Shown: positions 7,991 to 16,090 of the stretch, piece after piece
Numbering within the stretch: position 1 is the stretch's first letter
Layout of the letters: each line of letters opens with the position of its first letter
Origin: Xanthomarina arctica
Lineage (GTDB): Bacteria; Bacteroidota; Bacteroidia; Flavobacteriales; Flavobacteriaceae
DNA: 64,000 nucleotides
NCBI RefSeq assembly: GCF_014638915.1
Contig: NZ_BMFQ01000001.1
Coordinates: 186,001-250,000, forward strand
Direction of reading: 5' to 3'
Notes under the pieces: generated by a model
The model's input: the letters and a program-made list of their open reading frames with translations, nothing else
What the model was told of the DNA's origin: nothing
Databases searched by the model: none
Position numbers and translations under genes: made by a program

Positions 7991-8025
7991 GCCGATAACT
8001 CTTATGGTTGTCGGTTTATTTTTTT
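7991..8025 (+). terminator. Intrinsic terminator between the fasciclin gene and crtI
   Basis: CCGATAAC (7992-7999) pairs with GTTGTCGG (8007-8014; one G-U pair) and is followed by TTTATTTTTTTT. No clear TAnnTTTG box follows before crtI, so crtI may depend on read-through, making this a possible partial terminator. Confidence 0.7.
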
Positions 8026-8036
8026 AAAAAAGACAA

Positions 8037-9500
8037 ATGAAAACAAAAAAAATTATCATTATTGGTTCAGGATTTTCTTCACTTTCAGCCTCTTGCTACT
8101 TAGCTAATCAAGGTTATGAAGTAACTGTTTTAGAGAAGAACAAAACTGTAGGAGGTAGAGCTAGACAATTAAAAAGAGATGGCTTCACGTTTGATATTGG
8201 TCCAACTTTTTATTGGATGCCAGATGTTTTTGAACGTTTTTTTAACGATTTCAATACCTCAGTCTCGGCGCACTATACCCTAAACAAACTTAATCCTGCT
8301 TATCAGATTTATTTTGGCAAAAAAGATTCAGTATCCATATCAGATAATTTTGAAGATATCAAGAATACCTTCGAGCGTATAGAAAAAGGAAGTGGTAAAA
8401 AGCTTCAAAAATTTATTAATAAGGCTCATAGGAATTATGATATTGCCATTAAAGATTTAGTTTACAAACCAGGAGAACATGTTTTTGAAATCATTAATCG
8501 TAAAACTTTCTTAAAACTTTATGAGTTCATTTTAACCATAAAAAATCAAGTTTCTGGTTATGTGAAAAACAAACAACTTCAAAAAATATTAGAATTTCCA
8601 GTGTTATTTCTGGGTGCAAAACCAAGTAACACACCTTCATTTTATAATTTCATGAATTATGCCGATTTCAAACTTGGCACTTGGCATCCGCAAGGAGGCA
8701 TGTACGAAGTTGTAAAAGCCATGACTACTCTTGCCCAAAGTTTAGGTGTGAAAATTATTTCTGATAGTGAGGTTGAAAATATAGAAATCGAAAACAACAC
8801 AGTAACAGGAGTGACTACAAAAACTAGTTTTTTTCCTTGTGATATTTTATTGAGTGGAGCGGATTATCATCATACAGAAACCTTATTACCACAAAAATTA
8901 AGACAATACTCAGAAGCTTATTGGGACAAGAAGGTATTTGCGCCTTCTGCCCTATTATTTTATGTTGGTTTTGATAAAAAACTAGAAAATGTATCTCATC
9001 ATACCTTATTTTTTGATACCGATTTTGACGCTCATGCAAAAACCATTTACGACACCAAAGAATGGGCAGAAAAACCGTTGTTCTATGCTAGTTTTCCAAG
9101 TATCACAGATGCTTCAACCGCACCAAAAGGACAAGAAGCAGGTATTTTTTTAATTCCTATTGCACCAGATGTTGAAGATACACCAGAAATTAGAGAACAT
9201 TATTTCAAGCAGTTAATTGATAGAGTCGAAGATATAACCGGTGAAACTTTAAAAGAGCACATTCTATTTAAAGAATCCTATTGTGTAAATAATTTTAAAG
9301 ACGATTACCATTCCTATAAAGGCAATGCTTACGGTTTGGCAAATACACTCACACAAACCCATGTGCTTAGGCCAAAATTAAAAAGTAAAAAAGTAGATAA
9401 TCTGTATTTCTGTGGCCAACTGACAGTTCCCGGACCAGGAGTTCCACCTTCCTTAATTTCAGGAAAAATTGTGAGTGATTTAATATTAAAATATCATTAA
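8037..9500 (+). CDS. crtI: Phytoene desaturase (CrtI type)
   Basis: A 487-residue FAD-dependent desaturase that converts phytoene to lycopene at the cytoplasmic membrane. The N-terminal dinucleotide-binding fold is clear (IIGSGFSSLSASCYLANQGY, then EVTVLEKN and the GGRARQLKRDGFTFDIGPT block). The C-terminal family signature is YFCGQLTVPGPGVPPSLISG. Length is normal for bacterial CrtI (~490). The stop at 9500 abuts the crtB start at 9502, so crtI and crtB form a tight operon with crtZ and crtY. An alternative in this family is a 4,4'-diapophytoene desaturase, but the neighbouring crtZ and crtY favour the C40 pathway. Confidence 0.93.
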   Translation: MKTKKIIIIGSGFSSLSASCYLANQGYEVTVLEKNKTVGGRARQLKRDGFTFDIGPTFYWMPDVFERFFNDFNTSVSAHYTLNKLNPAYQIYFGKKDSVSISDNFEDIKNTFERIEKGSGKKLQKFINKAHRNYDIAIKDLVYKPGEHVFEIINRKTFLKLYEFILTIKNQVSGYVKNKQLQKILEFPVLFLGAKPSNTPSFYNFMNYADFKLGTWHPQGGMYEVVKAMTTLAQSLGVKIISDSEVENIEIENNTVTGVTTKTSFFPCDILLSGADYHHTETLLPQKLRQYSEAYWDKKVFAPSALLFYVGFDKKLENVSHHTLFFDTDFDAHAKTIYDTKEWAEKPLFYASFPSITDASTAPKGQEAGIFLIPIAPDVEDTPEIREHYFKQLIDRVEDITGETLKEHILFKESYCVNNFKDDYHSYKGNAYGLANTLTQTHVLRPKLKSKKVDNLYFCGQLTVPGPGVPPSLISGKIVSDLILKYH

Positions 9501-9501
9501 A

Positions 9502-10338
9502 ATGAAACAACTTTTCGATACTTCCAGCCTAAAGTGTAGCAAAATTGTTACAAATACGTATAGTACGTCGTTTTCTTTAGGCATTAAATTATTTGCACCT
9601 TCAGTACGTCCACATATCTATGCCATTTATGGGTTTGTACGTTATGCAGATGAAATTGTAGATTCTTTTGAAGGATATAATCAGAAAGATTTATTTCAGG
9701 ATTTTGTTGAAGACTATAAGAAATCTTTAGATAGAAAAATAAGTTTAAATCCCATAATTAATGCCTTTCAGGAAGTTGTTCATCATTACAAATTATATAC
9801 ATACGCTGATGATTTTCTAAAACGAATGGAAGCAGATTTATATGTTACAGATTACACAACCAAGGAAGCTTATGACAATTACATTTATGGTTCAGCAGAT
9901 GTAGTTGGTTTGATGTGTTTACGTGTGTTTGTAAATAATGATGAAGAGAAATTCAACCAATTAAAAGATTCGGCAAAACATTTAGGTTCCGCTTTTCAAA
10001 AAGTAAATTTTTTAAGAGACATTAAGGATGATATAGAGTTATTAGGACGTTCCTATTTCCCTAATTTATCCCATAACACATTGAATAACGGCAACAAAAA
10101 AGAGATTATAGCAGATATTGACCGAGATTTAGAAATAGCTTACAAAGGGATTATCCAGCTACCTTTAGAAAGTAAATTGGGTGTTTATATTGCTTACAGA
10201 TATTATTTAAAATTGCTTAAGAAACTAAAAAAGGCAGATTCTGAAAAAATACTAAGTGGCCGTATCCGGATTTCTAATGCGTTGAAAGTTTTTATTCTTA
10301 CTAAGTCGTATATCAGATATAAGTTAAACTTTTTTTAA
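9502..10338 (+). CDS. crtB: Phytoene synthase
   Basis: A 278-residue squalene/phytoene synthase that condenses two geranylgeranyl diphosphates to phytoene. Both Mg-diphosphate-binding DxxxD motifs are visible: D50-E-I-V-D54 in VRYADEIVDSF, and D173 to D177 in NFLRDIKDDIELLGRSYFP. The substrate-tunnel segment YIYGSADVVGLM lies between them. It overlaps nothing but starts 1 bp after the crtI stop, and crtZ follows after 22 bp. Hydroxylase and cyclase neighbours support a C40 rather than a C30 substrate. Confidence 0.93.
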   Translation: MKQLFDTSSLKCSKIVTNTYSTSFSLGIKLFAPSVRPHIYAIYGFVRYADEIVDSFEGYNQKDLFQDFVEDYKKSLDRKISLNPIINAFQEVVHHYKLYTYADDFLKRMEADLYVTDYTTKEAYDNYIYGSADVVGLMCLRVFVNNDEEKFNQLKDSAKHLGSAFQKVNFLRDIKDDIELLGRSYFPNLSHNTLNNGNKKEIIADIDRDLEIAYKGIIQLPLESKLGVYIAYRYYLKLLKKLKKADSEKILSGRIRISNALKVFILTKSYIRYKLNFF

Positions 10339-10360
10339 TCTAAAATCAGTAACTTTCATT

Positions 10361-10810
10361 ATGAACATTCTATTATACATTTTAATAACCCTTGCTACTT
10401 TTTCACTAATGGAATTAGTAACATGGCTCACGCATAAATATGTGATGCATGGATTTTTATGGATTTTACATGCAGACCATCATCAACCTAAATACCCACA
10501 TGTGTTTGAAAAAAATGATACTTTTTTTATCATTTTTGCCACTCCAAGTATCCTCTTATTCTATTTTGGAGCCATTCCAGAATTAAACTTTATGTTTTTT
10601 ATTGGTTTGGGGATTTTCTTCTATGGTTTAACCTATTTTTTAATTCATGATGTGTTAATTCATCAGCGCTTTAAATGGTTTAAAAACACGAAGAATAAAT
10701 TTCTTATCGGTTTACGAAAAGCTCATAAAGTGCATCATAAACATTTAGGCAAGGAAAAAGGCGAATGTTTTGGAATGTTATTTGTTCCAGAGAAATATCA
10801 TAATAAATAA
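10361..10810 (+). CDS. crtZ: Beta-carotene hydroxylase (fatty acid hydroxylase/sterol desaturase superfamily)
   Basis: A 149-residue membrane di-iron hydroxylase with the eight-plus histidine set of CrtZ: H25-x4-H30, H37-x2-H40-H41, H96-x4-H101 and H122-x2-H125-H126, between about four hydrophobic helices. CrtZ hydroxylates the beta-ionone rings of beta-carotene to give zeaxanthin, the usual yellow pigment of marine flavobacteria. Its place between crtB and the cyclase gene supports this over a sterol desaturase activity. The stop is 3 bp before the next start. Confidence 0.9.
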   Translation: MNILLYILITLATFSLMELVTWLTHKYVMHGFLWILHADHHQPKYPHVFEKNDTFFIIFATPSILLFYFGAIPELNFMFFIGLGIFFYGLTYFLIHDVLIHQRFKWFKNTKNKFLIGLRKAHKVHHKHLGKEKGECFGMLFVPEKYHNK

Positions 10811-10813
10811 CTC

Positions 10814-11494
10814 ATGGAAGTCTACACCTATTTATTGGTAAATTTAGCTTGTGTTTTCGTGCCTTTTATAGCTAGCTTTTATCCGAAACACGCGTTTTAT
10901 AAAGATTGTAAACCATTTTTCAAAGCCAATCTTATTGTAACTTTATTATTCGTGATTTGGGATTCTATATTTACAGGAATTGGTGTTTGGGGTTTTAATG
11001 AAACCTATTTGACAGGTATTAAAATAGGTAATTTACCAATTGAAGAGGTTTTATTTTTTATCTGTATTCCTTACGCCTGTGTGTTTAGCTATTTTGCCTT
11101 TCAGTATTTTTTTAAACCGAATATATTACAGAGGTCTCAAACTTTTATCTCTTATATTCTTATTGCGGTTTTGCTAATTGTAGCCATTTTCAATTACAAC
11201 AAATTATACACAGCTGTCACTTTTTTCGCCACCAGTTTTTATTTGATATTTCTAGTCTATAAAAAGACAGATTTATCCTTGCATTACCTCAGCTATTTTT
11301 TTGTATTGCCTTTCTTCTTTTTAAGCAATGGTGTATTAACCGGGAGTTTTTTGGTAGAACCTATTGTTTGGTACAACGATGCTGAAAATTTAGGAATCAG
11401 ATTATTTAACATCCCAATTGAAGATTCTGTTTATGGGTTATTAATGATTTTTATGAATATTGAATTGTATAACTATTTTAAGCGAAAGGTGTAA
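10814..11494 (+). CDS. Lycopene beta-cyclase, CrtYcd-like fused membrane type
   Basis: A 226-residue, seven-helix membrane protein made of two tandem lycopene cyclase domains. Each carries the Pro-x-Glu-(Glu/Asp) motif: LPIEEVLFFICIPY (about residue 75) and IPIEDSVYGLLMI (about residue 200). This is the fused form of the heterodimeric CrtYc/CrtYd cyclases found in Bacteroidota, fungi and archaea, and it closes both ends of lycopene to form beta-carotene. As last gene of crtI-crtB-crtZ-crtY it completes a predicted path from phytoene to zeaxanthin. It is convergent with a GNAT gene 4 bp away, leaving no room for a separate terminator. Confidence 0.9.
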   Translation: MEVYTYLLVNLACVFVPFIASFYPKHAFYKDCKPFFKANLIVTLLFVIWDSIFTGIGVWGFNETYLTGIKIGNLPIEEVLFFICIPYACVFSYFAFQYFFKPNILQRSQTFISYILIAVLLIVAIFNYNKLYTAVTFFATSFYLIFLVYKKTDLSLHYLSYFFVLPFFFLSNGVLTGSFLVEPIVWYNDAENLGIRLFNIPIEDSVYGLLMIFMNIELYNYFKRKV

Positions 11495-11498
11495 AAAC

Positions 11499-12020
11499 TC
11501 AAAACGATAAGGTATAAATATTATTGTTTGGAAAGCCTTCATCAAATCTATCCTTCTGATATTCAAAATTATGTTTTTCCAACAAAGAGATCGAACCTTT
11601 ATTATACTTACTAGTAAAAGCCTCGACTGTCTTTAATTGAAGTTTTTGAAATCCAACATCTAAAACCACCTCTAAGGCCTCACTCATAATTCCCTTATTA
11701 TGAAAATCTGGTAATAAATCATAGCCAACTTCAGCTATTTTTCTGTCTTTGCTAAAATTCCATAAACAAATGGAACCCACTTTTTTTGATTCTGAACTCA
11801 GCTTAATTATCCATGTAACTGATTCTTGATTGTCCAATAACCCTAAGACTTTTTTTAGCTGTGTTTCTGCTTGTTCATGTTTTTTAAATGGCTCTCTATC
11901 TATATACTTTTGCACTTCAGCATTGGAGCGTAAGTCATATATAATATTTGCATCTTCTTCACTTATTAAACTCAATGTTAATCTTTGAGTTTGTAATTCC
12001 TTAATGTTTTTAAAAATCAT
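11499..12020 (-). CDS. GNAT family N-acetyltransferase (RimJ/RimL-like)
   Basis: A 173-residue acetyltransferase of the RimJ/RimL type. The N-terminal LQTQRLTLSLISEEDANIIY block, the strand GSICLWNFSKDRKIAEVGYD, motif A with DFHNKGIMSEALEVVLDVGF and the tail SLLEKHNFEYQKDRF follow the family order. The usual targets are protein N-termini or small amines, but the substrate cannot be predicted. It is transcribed toward the crt genes and overlaps none of them. A strong terminator (12038-12071) separates it from clpX. Confidence 0.88.
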   Translation of the reverse strand: MIFKNIKELQTQRLTLSLISEEDANIIYDLRSNAEVQKYIDREPFKKHEQAETQLKKVLGLLDNQESVTWIIKLSSESKKVGSICLWNFSKDRKIAEVGYDLLPDFHNKGIMSEALEVVLDVGFQKLQLKTVEAFTSKYNKGSISLLEKHNFEYQKDRFDEGFPNNNIYTLSF

Positions 12021-12037
12021 ACATCAATTTAAATAAA

Positions 12038-12071
12038 AAAGCCATCTGTAAACAAATCTACAGATGGCTTT
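12038..12071 (-). terminator. clpX terminator
   Basis: AAAGCCATCTGTA (12038-12050) and TACAGATGGCTTT (12059-12071) form a 13-bp stem with an 8-nt loop. On the minus strand it continues into T-rich sequence. It lies 21 bp after the clpX stop. Confidence 0.8.
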
Positions 12072-12091
12072 CTACGTTTATAATATTGATA

Positions 12092-13324
12092 TTAAGAAAC
12101 AGCTTTCAATTTCTTAATAGTTGTTTTAGATAATTTTTCTTCAGCATAGGCCTTAGTTACCTTAATTTCCTTTTCATCAGTACTAGGTAATTCGAACATG
12201 GCATCGGTTAGAATTTCTTCGCATAACGAACGTAATCCACGTGCTCCAAGTTTGTATTCTATAGCTTTTCCAACAATAAAATCTAATGCACCATCTGTAA
12301 TTGTGAATTCTATTTCATCCATTTCAAACAACTTTTTATATTGTTTGATAATGGCATTTTTAGGTTCCGTTAAAATGGCTCTTAAAGTTTCAGCATCTAA
12401 TGGGTCCATGTAAGTTAATACTGGAAGACGTCCAATTATTTCAGGAATCAGGCCAAAATCTTTTAAATCTTTTGGAATAATGTACTGCAATAAATTATTT
12501 TGGTCTACTTTTTCTTCAGACATAGAAGCACTATAACCAACGGCTTGCATGTTTAAACGTTTTGAAATTACTTTTTCAATGCCATCGAAAGCTCCACCAG
12601 CAATAAATAAAATATTTTCGGTGTTGACTTCAATAAACTTCTGGTCTGGATGCTTACGACCTCCTTTTGGTGGTACGTTAACAACGGTTCCTTCTAATAA
12701 TTTCAATAAGGCTTGTTGTACGCCTTCCCCAGAAACATCTCTAGTTATGGAAGGGTTATCGCTTTTACGAGCAATTTTATCTATTTCATCAATAAATACG
12801 ATGCCTTTTTCAGCTTTGTCTAAATTGTAATCTGCTGCTTGTAACAAACGCGTTAAAATACTTTCTACATCTTCACCTACATAACCCGCTTCTGTTAAAA
12901 CCGTAGCATCTACAATAGCTAAAGGTACATTCAGCATTTTAGAAATGGTTTTTGCCATTAAGGTTTTACCTGTTCCTGTTTGTCCAACCATGATGATATT
13001 TGATTTTTGAATTTCAATATCGTCATCACTTGCTGGTTGTAAAAGTCTTTTGTAGTGGTTGTAAACTGCCACAGACATCACTTTTTTAGTCATTTCTTGA
13101 CCAATAATATATTCGTCTAAAAATGTTTTTATTTGTTTTGGTTTACGCAACATGAGTTCAGCAGAAAGCTCGCTTTTATCTCCTTGTTTAGATTCCTCTA
13201 AAACAATTCCATGAGCTTGCTCAATACATTTATCACAAATGTGCGCATCTAATCCTGCAATTAATAAATTTGTTTCTGGCTTTTTCCTACCACAAAACGA
13301 ACATTCTAAATCTTCCTTTGCCAT
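12092..13324 (-). CDS. clpX: ATP-dependent Clp protease ATP-binding subunit ClpX
   Basis: A 410-residue AAA+ unfoldase that selects and threads substrates into ClpP. Visible are the N-terminal zinc-binding domain (C8, C11, C30, C33), Walker A GQTGTGKT (114-121), the pore loop GYVGED (about 147-152), Walker B IVFIDEID (about 175-182), the RKH loop [10 protein letters not shown] and the C-terminal sensor-2 region [17 protein letters not shown]. Length is typical. It lies 87 bp downstream of clpP on the same strand; two 11-bp direct repeats lie just upstream of its start. Confidence 0.98.
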   Translation of the reverse strand: MAKEDLECSFCGRKKPETNLLIAGLDAHICDKCIEQAHGIVLEESKQGDKSELSAELMLRKPKQIKTFLDEYIIGQEMTKKVMSVAVYNHYKRLLQPASDDDIEIQKSNIIMVGQTGTGKTLMAKTISKMLNVPLAIVDATVLTEAGYVGEDVESILTRLLQAADYNLDKAEKGIVFIDEIDKIARKSDNPSITRDVSGEGVQQALLKLLEGTVVNVPPKGGRKHPDQKFIEVNTENILFIAGGAFDGIEKVISKRLNMQAVGYSASMSEEKVDQNNLLQYIIPKDLKDFGLIPEIIGRLPVLTYMDPLDAETLRAILTEPKNAIIKQYKKLFEMDEIEFTITDGALDFIVGKAIEYKLGARGLRSLCEEILTDAMFELPSTDEKEIKVTKAYAEEKLSKTTIKKLKAVS

Positions 13325-13333
13325 TACTAAATA

Positions 13334-13365
13334 AATTCCAAGTTAAAAATTCCGAATTCCAAGTT
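13334..13365. repeat. Pair of 11-bp direct repeats upstream of clpX
   Basis: AATTCCAAGTT occurs at 13334-13344 and 13355-13365, offset by 21 bp (two helical turns), immediately upstream of the clpX start. It may be an operator or a chance low-complexity repeat. Confidence 0.4.
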
Positions 13366-13411
13366 TTCCTTAGAGAGGAATCATTTTTATAGTTTTAATA
13401 TCAATGAGTTT

Positions 13412-14086
13412 TTAGCTACGCACTAAAATTTCATCAATCATTCCGTATTCTTTAGCTTTATCGGCTTTCATCCAATAATCTCTATCACTATCTGAATACA
13501 CTTTGTCGTAATCTTGTCCAGAATGCTTACTAATAATTTTGTAAAGCTCTTCTTTTAAGATTAAAATTTCTCTGGCCGTAATTTCTATATCACTTGCTTG
13601 TCCTTGAGCGCCACCTAATGGTTGGTGAATCATAACACGAGAGTGAGTTAAACCACTACGTTTTCCTTTTGCCCCAGCACATAATAAAACAGCTCCCATA
13701 GAAGCAGCCATTCCTGTACAAATTGTTGCAACATCTGGTTTGATAAACTGCATGGTATCGTAAATACCAAGTCCTGCATAAACAGAACCACCTGGAGAGT
13801 TAATATATATTTGAATGTCTTTAGAAGAGTCTGTACTTTCTAAAAACAATAATTGTGCTTGAATAATATTAGCGACCTGGTCGTTAATTCCTGTTCCCAA
13901 GAAAATAATACGATCCATCATTAAACGAGAAAACACATCGAAGATGGCAATATTCATTTGACGTTCTTCAATAATATTTGGCGTTAAGTTATTTGGATAC
14001 ATACTTCCAATAATTTGGTTGTAGTACGTACTGCTTATTCCTTGATCTTTTATAGCGAATTTTTCAAATTCTTTTCCGTAATCCAT
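13412..14086 (-). CDS. clpP: ATP-dependent Clp protease proteolytic subunit ClpP
   Basis: A 224-residue serine peptidase that forms the two-ring proteolytic chamber used by ClpX. The catalytic Ser129 sits in [11 protein letters not shown] and His154 in [11 protein letters not shown]; the Asp lies in the C-terminal handle region. The substrate-binding strand [16 protein letters not shown] is intact. The N-terminus is about 25 residues longer than E. coli mature ClpP, which is common for Bacteroidota ClpP. It lies between tig and clpX, the familiar tig-clpP-clpX order. Its leader holds several hairpins. Confidence 0.98.
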   Translation of the reverse strand: MDYGKEFEKFAIKDQGISSTYYNQIIGSMYPNNLTPNIIEERQMNIAIFDVFSRLMMDRIIFLGTGINDQVANIIQAQLLFLESTDSSKDIQIYINSPGGSVYAGLGIYDTMQFIKPDVATICTGMAASMGAVLLCAGAKGKRSGLTHSRVMIHQPLGGAQGQASDIEITAREILILKEELYKIISKHSGQDYDKVYSDSDRDYWMKADKAKEYGMIDEILVRS

Positions 14087-14115
14087 AAATTTTATAATTG
14101 TTTTCTTAAAGTTAG

Positions 14116-14135
14116 ATCCTGACCTTCGTCAGGAT
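14116..14135. repeat. REP-like hairpin in the clpP leader
   Basis: ATCCTGAC-cttc-GTCAGGAT is a perfect 8-bp palindrome with a 4-nt loop, 30 bp upstream of the clpP start. It resembles the short TCCTG...CAGGA repetitive hairpins scattered through flavobacterial intergenic DNA. Confidence 0.5.
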
Positions 14136-14175
14136 GAGTTCAATTAACTATTTAAAGAAATAGTTTTCACTCAAT

Positions 14176-14209
14176 TAAAAAGGCGTTAAAATTATAAATT
14201 TCAACGCCT
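14176..14209 (-). terminator. tig terminator
   Basis: On the minus strand AGGCGTT-(gaaatttataatttt)-AACGCCT is followed by TTTTT. The A/T loop can pair further (AAATT/AATTT). It lies 80 bp after the trigger factor stop and before clpP. Confidence 0.65.
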
Positions 14210-14288
14210 AAATATAAGGATTTATTCTTTAAACTTTGTTAACACTTACATAAGGTCTGTGTTAGATTAAATAATTTATTTTGACGTC

Positions 14289-15617
14289 TTATTTGTCTCC
14301 ATAAACTTCTTTAACAAACTCTTCGTAAGTAAGTTCCTTAGTTTTAAGGTTTGCTTTTTCTTTATAAAGGTCTAATAATTTCTGACTGATAATTTGTTCT
14401 GAAATTCTACGAGCTTCATCTTGGTTAGACAACACACGAGCTGCAATATCTTCCAATTCTTTATCTGTAGGATTCATTTGACCAAACTGAGCCATTTGAG
14501 CTTTAATCATTTGCTTAGCATGATCTTTAATATCATCCATAGTTACTTTGACGTTATTCTCAGTAATTAATTTCCCTTCAATTAATTGGTAACGTAAGCT
14601 TTTTTCAGATTTTTCATATTCATCTTTAGCTTCATCTTCACTTAATTGATTTTCACCTGAAGTTTGCATCCATTTTGTAAGGAATGCCGCAGGTAAATCG
14701 AATTTTGTATTTTCAACAAGATATTCAGTAACATCGTTTAATAGTTTCTGATCTGCTTGTTGCTTGAATTGCTTTGCAGCATCTTCTTTTATTTTATCTT
14801 TTAATTCTGAAACAGATTTTACAGCATCTTTTCCAAATAATTTGTCGAATAACTCTTGGTCTAAATCTGCTAATTCGCGTCCATTTATTTCGGTAACTGT
14901 AAAAGTTACTTCAATATCTAATCCGTGAATAGCATCATGATCTAATTTTAATGCATGCATTAATTCGTGATCATCGTTATAAAGTCCTTTTGTTTTTAAA
15001 GTAATAACATCGCCAACTTTAGCTCCAACAAATTTCTTTTCGGTAGCTTTTCCTTTAAATTTATCTAAAGTTAAAGTGACTGTGTTTTCAATCTCTTTTT
15101 CTTCATTTTGAAAAACACCTGTTATCTCACTGTCTTTAGCTATTTCAGTTTGAGGAGTTAATTTCCCGTATTGCTTTTGAATGTTTGTTACTTGCTCTTT
15201 AATCATCGCTTCTCCAGCAACAATATTGTAGCTAGTTATCGCTTTTTTGCTTTTTAGATCAACGTTGAATTCTGGTGATAGACCAAGTTCAAATTCAAAA
15301 GATAATTTTTCTGAATCCCAATCTAAATCGTCTTGAGGCTTTGGAATTGGATGTCCAAGAACATCTAATTTTTCTTCAGTTAAATATTTATTTAAAGCTT
15401 CTTGTAATAATTTGTTTACTTCATCAACTAAAACAGCTTTACCATATTGTTTTTTTACCATTCCCATTGGGACATGACCTTTTCTAAAACCTGGTATGTT
15501 AGCCGTTTTTCTGTAGTCTAATAAGATTTTTTCAACTTTATCGTTATAATCGTCTTTAGCGATATCTACTTTTACTACAGCATTTAATGCATCGATATTT
15601 TCTCTTGTAATATTCAT
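14289..15617 (-). CDS. tig: Trigger factor (ribosome-associated chaperone)
   Basis: A 442-residue chaperone that docks at the ribosome exit tunnel and shields nascent chains. The N-terminal ribosome-binding domain carries the signature FRKGHVPMGMVKKQYG (G-F-R-x-G-x-x-P), followed by a PPIase-like domain (about 150-250) and a long helical C-terminal domain. The ATG at 15617 (MNITRENIDALN) matches the family start; the frame runs upstream to 15674 but that stretch crosses the stem-loop and promoter region. The order tig-clpP-clpX links nascent-chain folding and proteolysis. Confidence 0.95.
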   Translation of the reverse strand: MNITRENIDALNAVVKVDIAKDDYNDKVEKILLDYRKTANIPGFRKGHVPMGMVKKQYGKAVLVDEVNKLLQEALNKYLTEEKLDVLGHPIPKPQDDLDWDSEKLSFEFELGLSPEFNVDLKSKKAITSYNIVAGEAMIKEQVTNIQKQYGKLTPQTEIAKDSEITGVFQNEEKEIENTVTLTLDKFKGKATEKKFVGAKVGDVITLKTKGLYNDDHELMHALKLDHDAIHGLDIEVTFTVTEINGRELADLDQELFDKLFGKDAVKSVSELKDKIKEDAAKQFKQQADQKLLNDVTEYLVENTKFDLPAAFLTKWMQTSGENQLSEDEAKDEYEKSEKSLRYQLIEGKLITENNVKVTMDDIKDHAKQMIKAQMAQFGQMNPTDKELEDIAARVLSNQDEARRISEQIISQKLLDLYKEKANLKTKELTYEEFVKEVYGDK

Positions 15618-15630
15618 TGTATTATGACAT

Positions 15631-15671
15631 AAAAATTGGGTTGCAAAAATACATATTTTTTTACAACCCAA
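15631..15671 (-). terminator. Stem-loop before tig: terminator of the upstream gene overlapping a tig promoter
   Basis: TTGGGTTG (15636-15643) and CAACCCAA (15664-15671) form a perfect 8-bp stem; inside it AAAAATA and TATTTTT can extend the pairing. On the minus strand TTTTT follows. The same DNA holds a minus-strand promoter: TTG (15669-15671), N17, and TATTTTTG (15644-15651). Both readings are structural predictions. Confidence 0.55.
15644..15671 (-). promoter_or_regulatory. Candidate tig promoter (TTG-N17-TATTTTTG)
   Basis: The -33 TTG and the perfect TAnnTTTG box are 17 bp apart and lie 27 bp upstream of the tig start. They fall within an inverted repeat. Confidence 0.5.
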
Positions 15672-15699
15672 CAAAGATTTTAACGTATTGTATGTCAGC

Positions 15700-16047
15700 C
15701 TATTTTACATCTTCTTTTAATAAAGAAAATAAGATAGATTGAAGCACAGATAGTAACAAGCTAAATAGCAAGGCTATCCAAAAACCACTAACCATAAAAC
15801 CATCTATAAAACTGTTAGCCATTAATATAATCAAGGCATTGATAACAAGTAAAAATAGGCCCAATGTTACCACAGTAATTGGCAAAGTTAAAATGACCAA
15901 AATAGGCTTGATAAAAATATTAAGTAAGCCTAATACGATAGCCACAATAATGGCAGATCCAAAACCAGAGACTTCAACTCCTGGTAAGATGTAAGCTAGA
16001 ATAACAACTGCCACTGCAGTCAATAAAAGGCGAATAATTAAGTTCAT
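15700..16047 (-). CDS. Phage holin family protein (YvlD-like small membrane protein)
   Basis: A 115-residue protein with four hydrophobic helices and the family pattern LGLLNIFIKPILVILTLPIT between helices two and three. It belongs to the group named after mycobacteriophage holin 4 and Bacillus YvlD, which is widespread on bacterial chromosomes and not tied to prophages. Function is unknown; a membrane or stress role is sometimes proposed. No phage genes lie nearby. It is transcribed in the same direction as tig, with a stem-loop between them. Confidence 0.85.
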   Translation of the reverse strand: MNLIIRLLLTAVAVVILAYILPGVEVSGFGSAIIVAIVLGLLNIFIKPILVILTLPITVVTLGLFLLVINALIILMANSFIDGFMVSGFWIALLFSLLLSVLQSILFSLLKEDVK

Positions 16048-16090
16048 AATTTTGTTTTAGTTAGATTTAAAGATAGTAAACTAGGATATA

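Noticed and set aside
7991-8036. A riboswitch before crtI
   Set aside because: The structure is a single short stem-loop with a T-run; there is no room for an aptamer.
8030-8037. A CarH half-site directly before crtI (AAGACAAA)
   Set aside because: It matches only part of sTTRGACA, has no partner at 13 bp and sits in an A-run, so chance is likely.
15700-16047. Prophage signal from a 'phage holin' family gene
   Set aside because: The family is common on chromosomes (YvlD-like) and no other phage gene is nearby.
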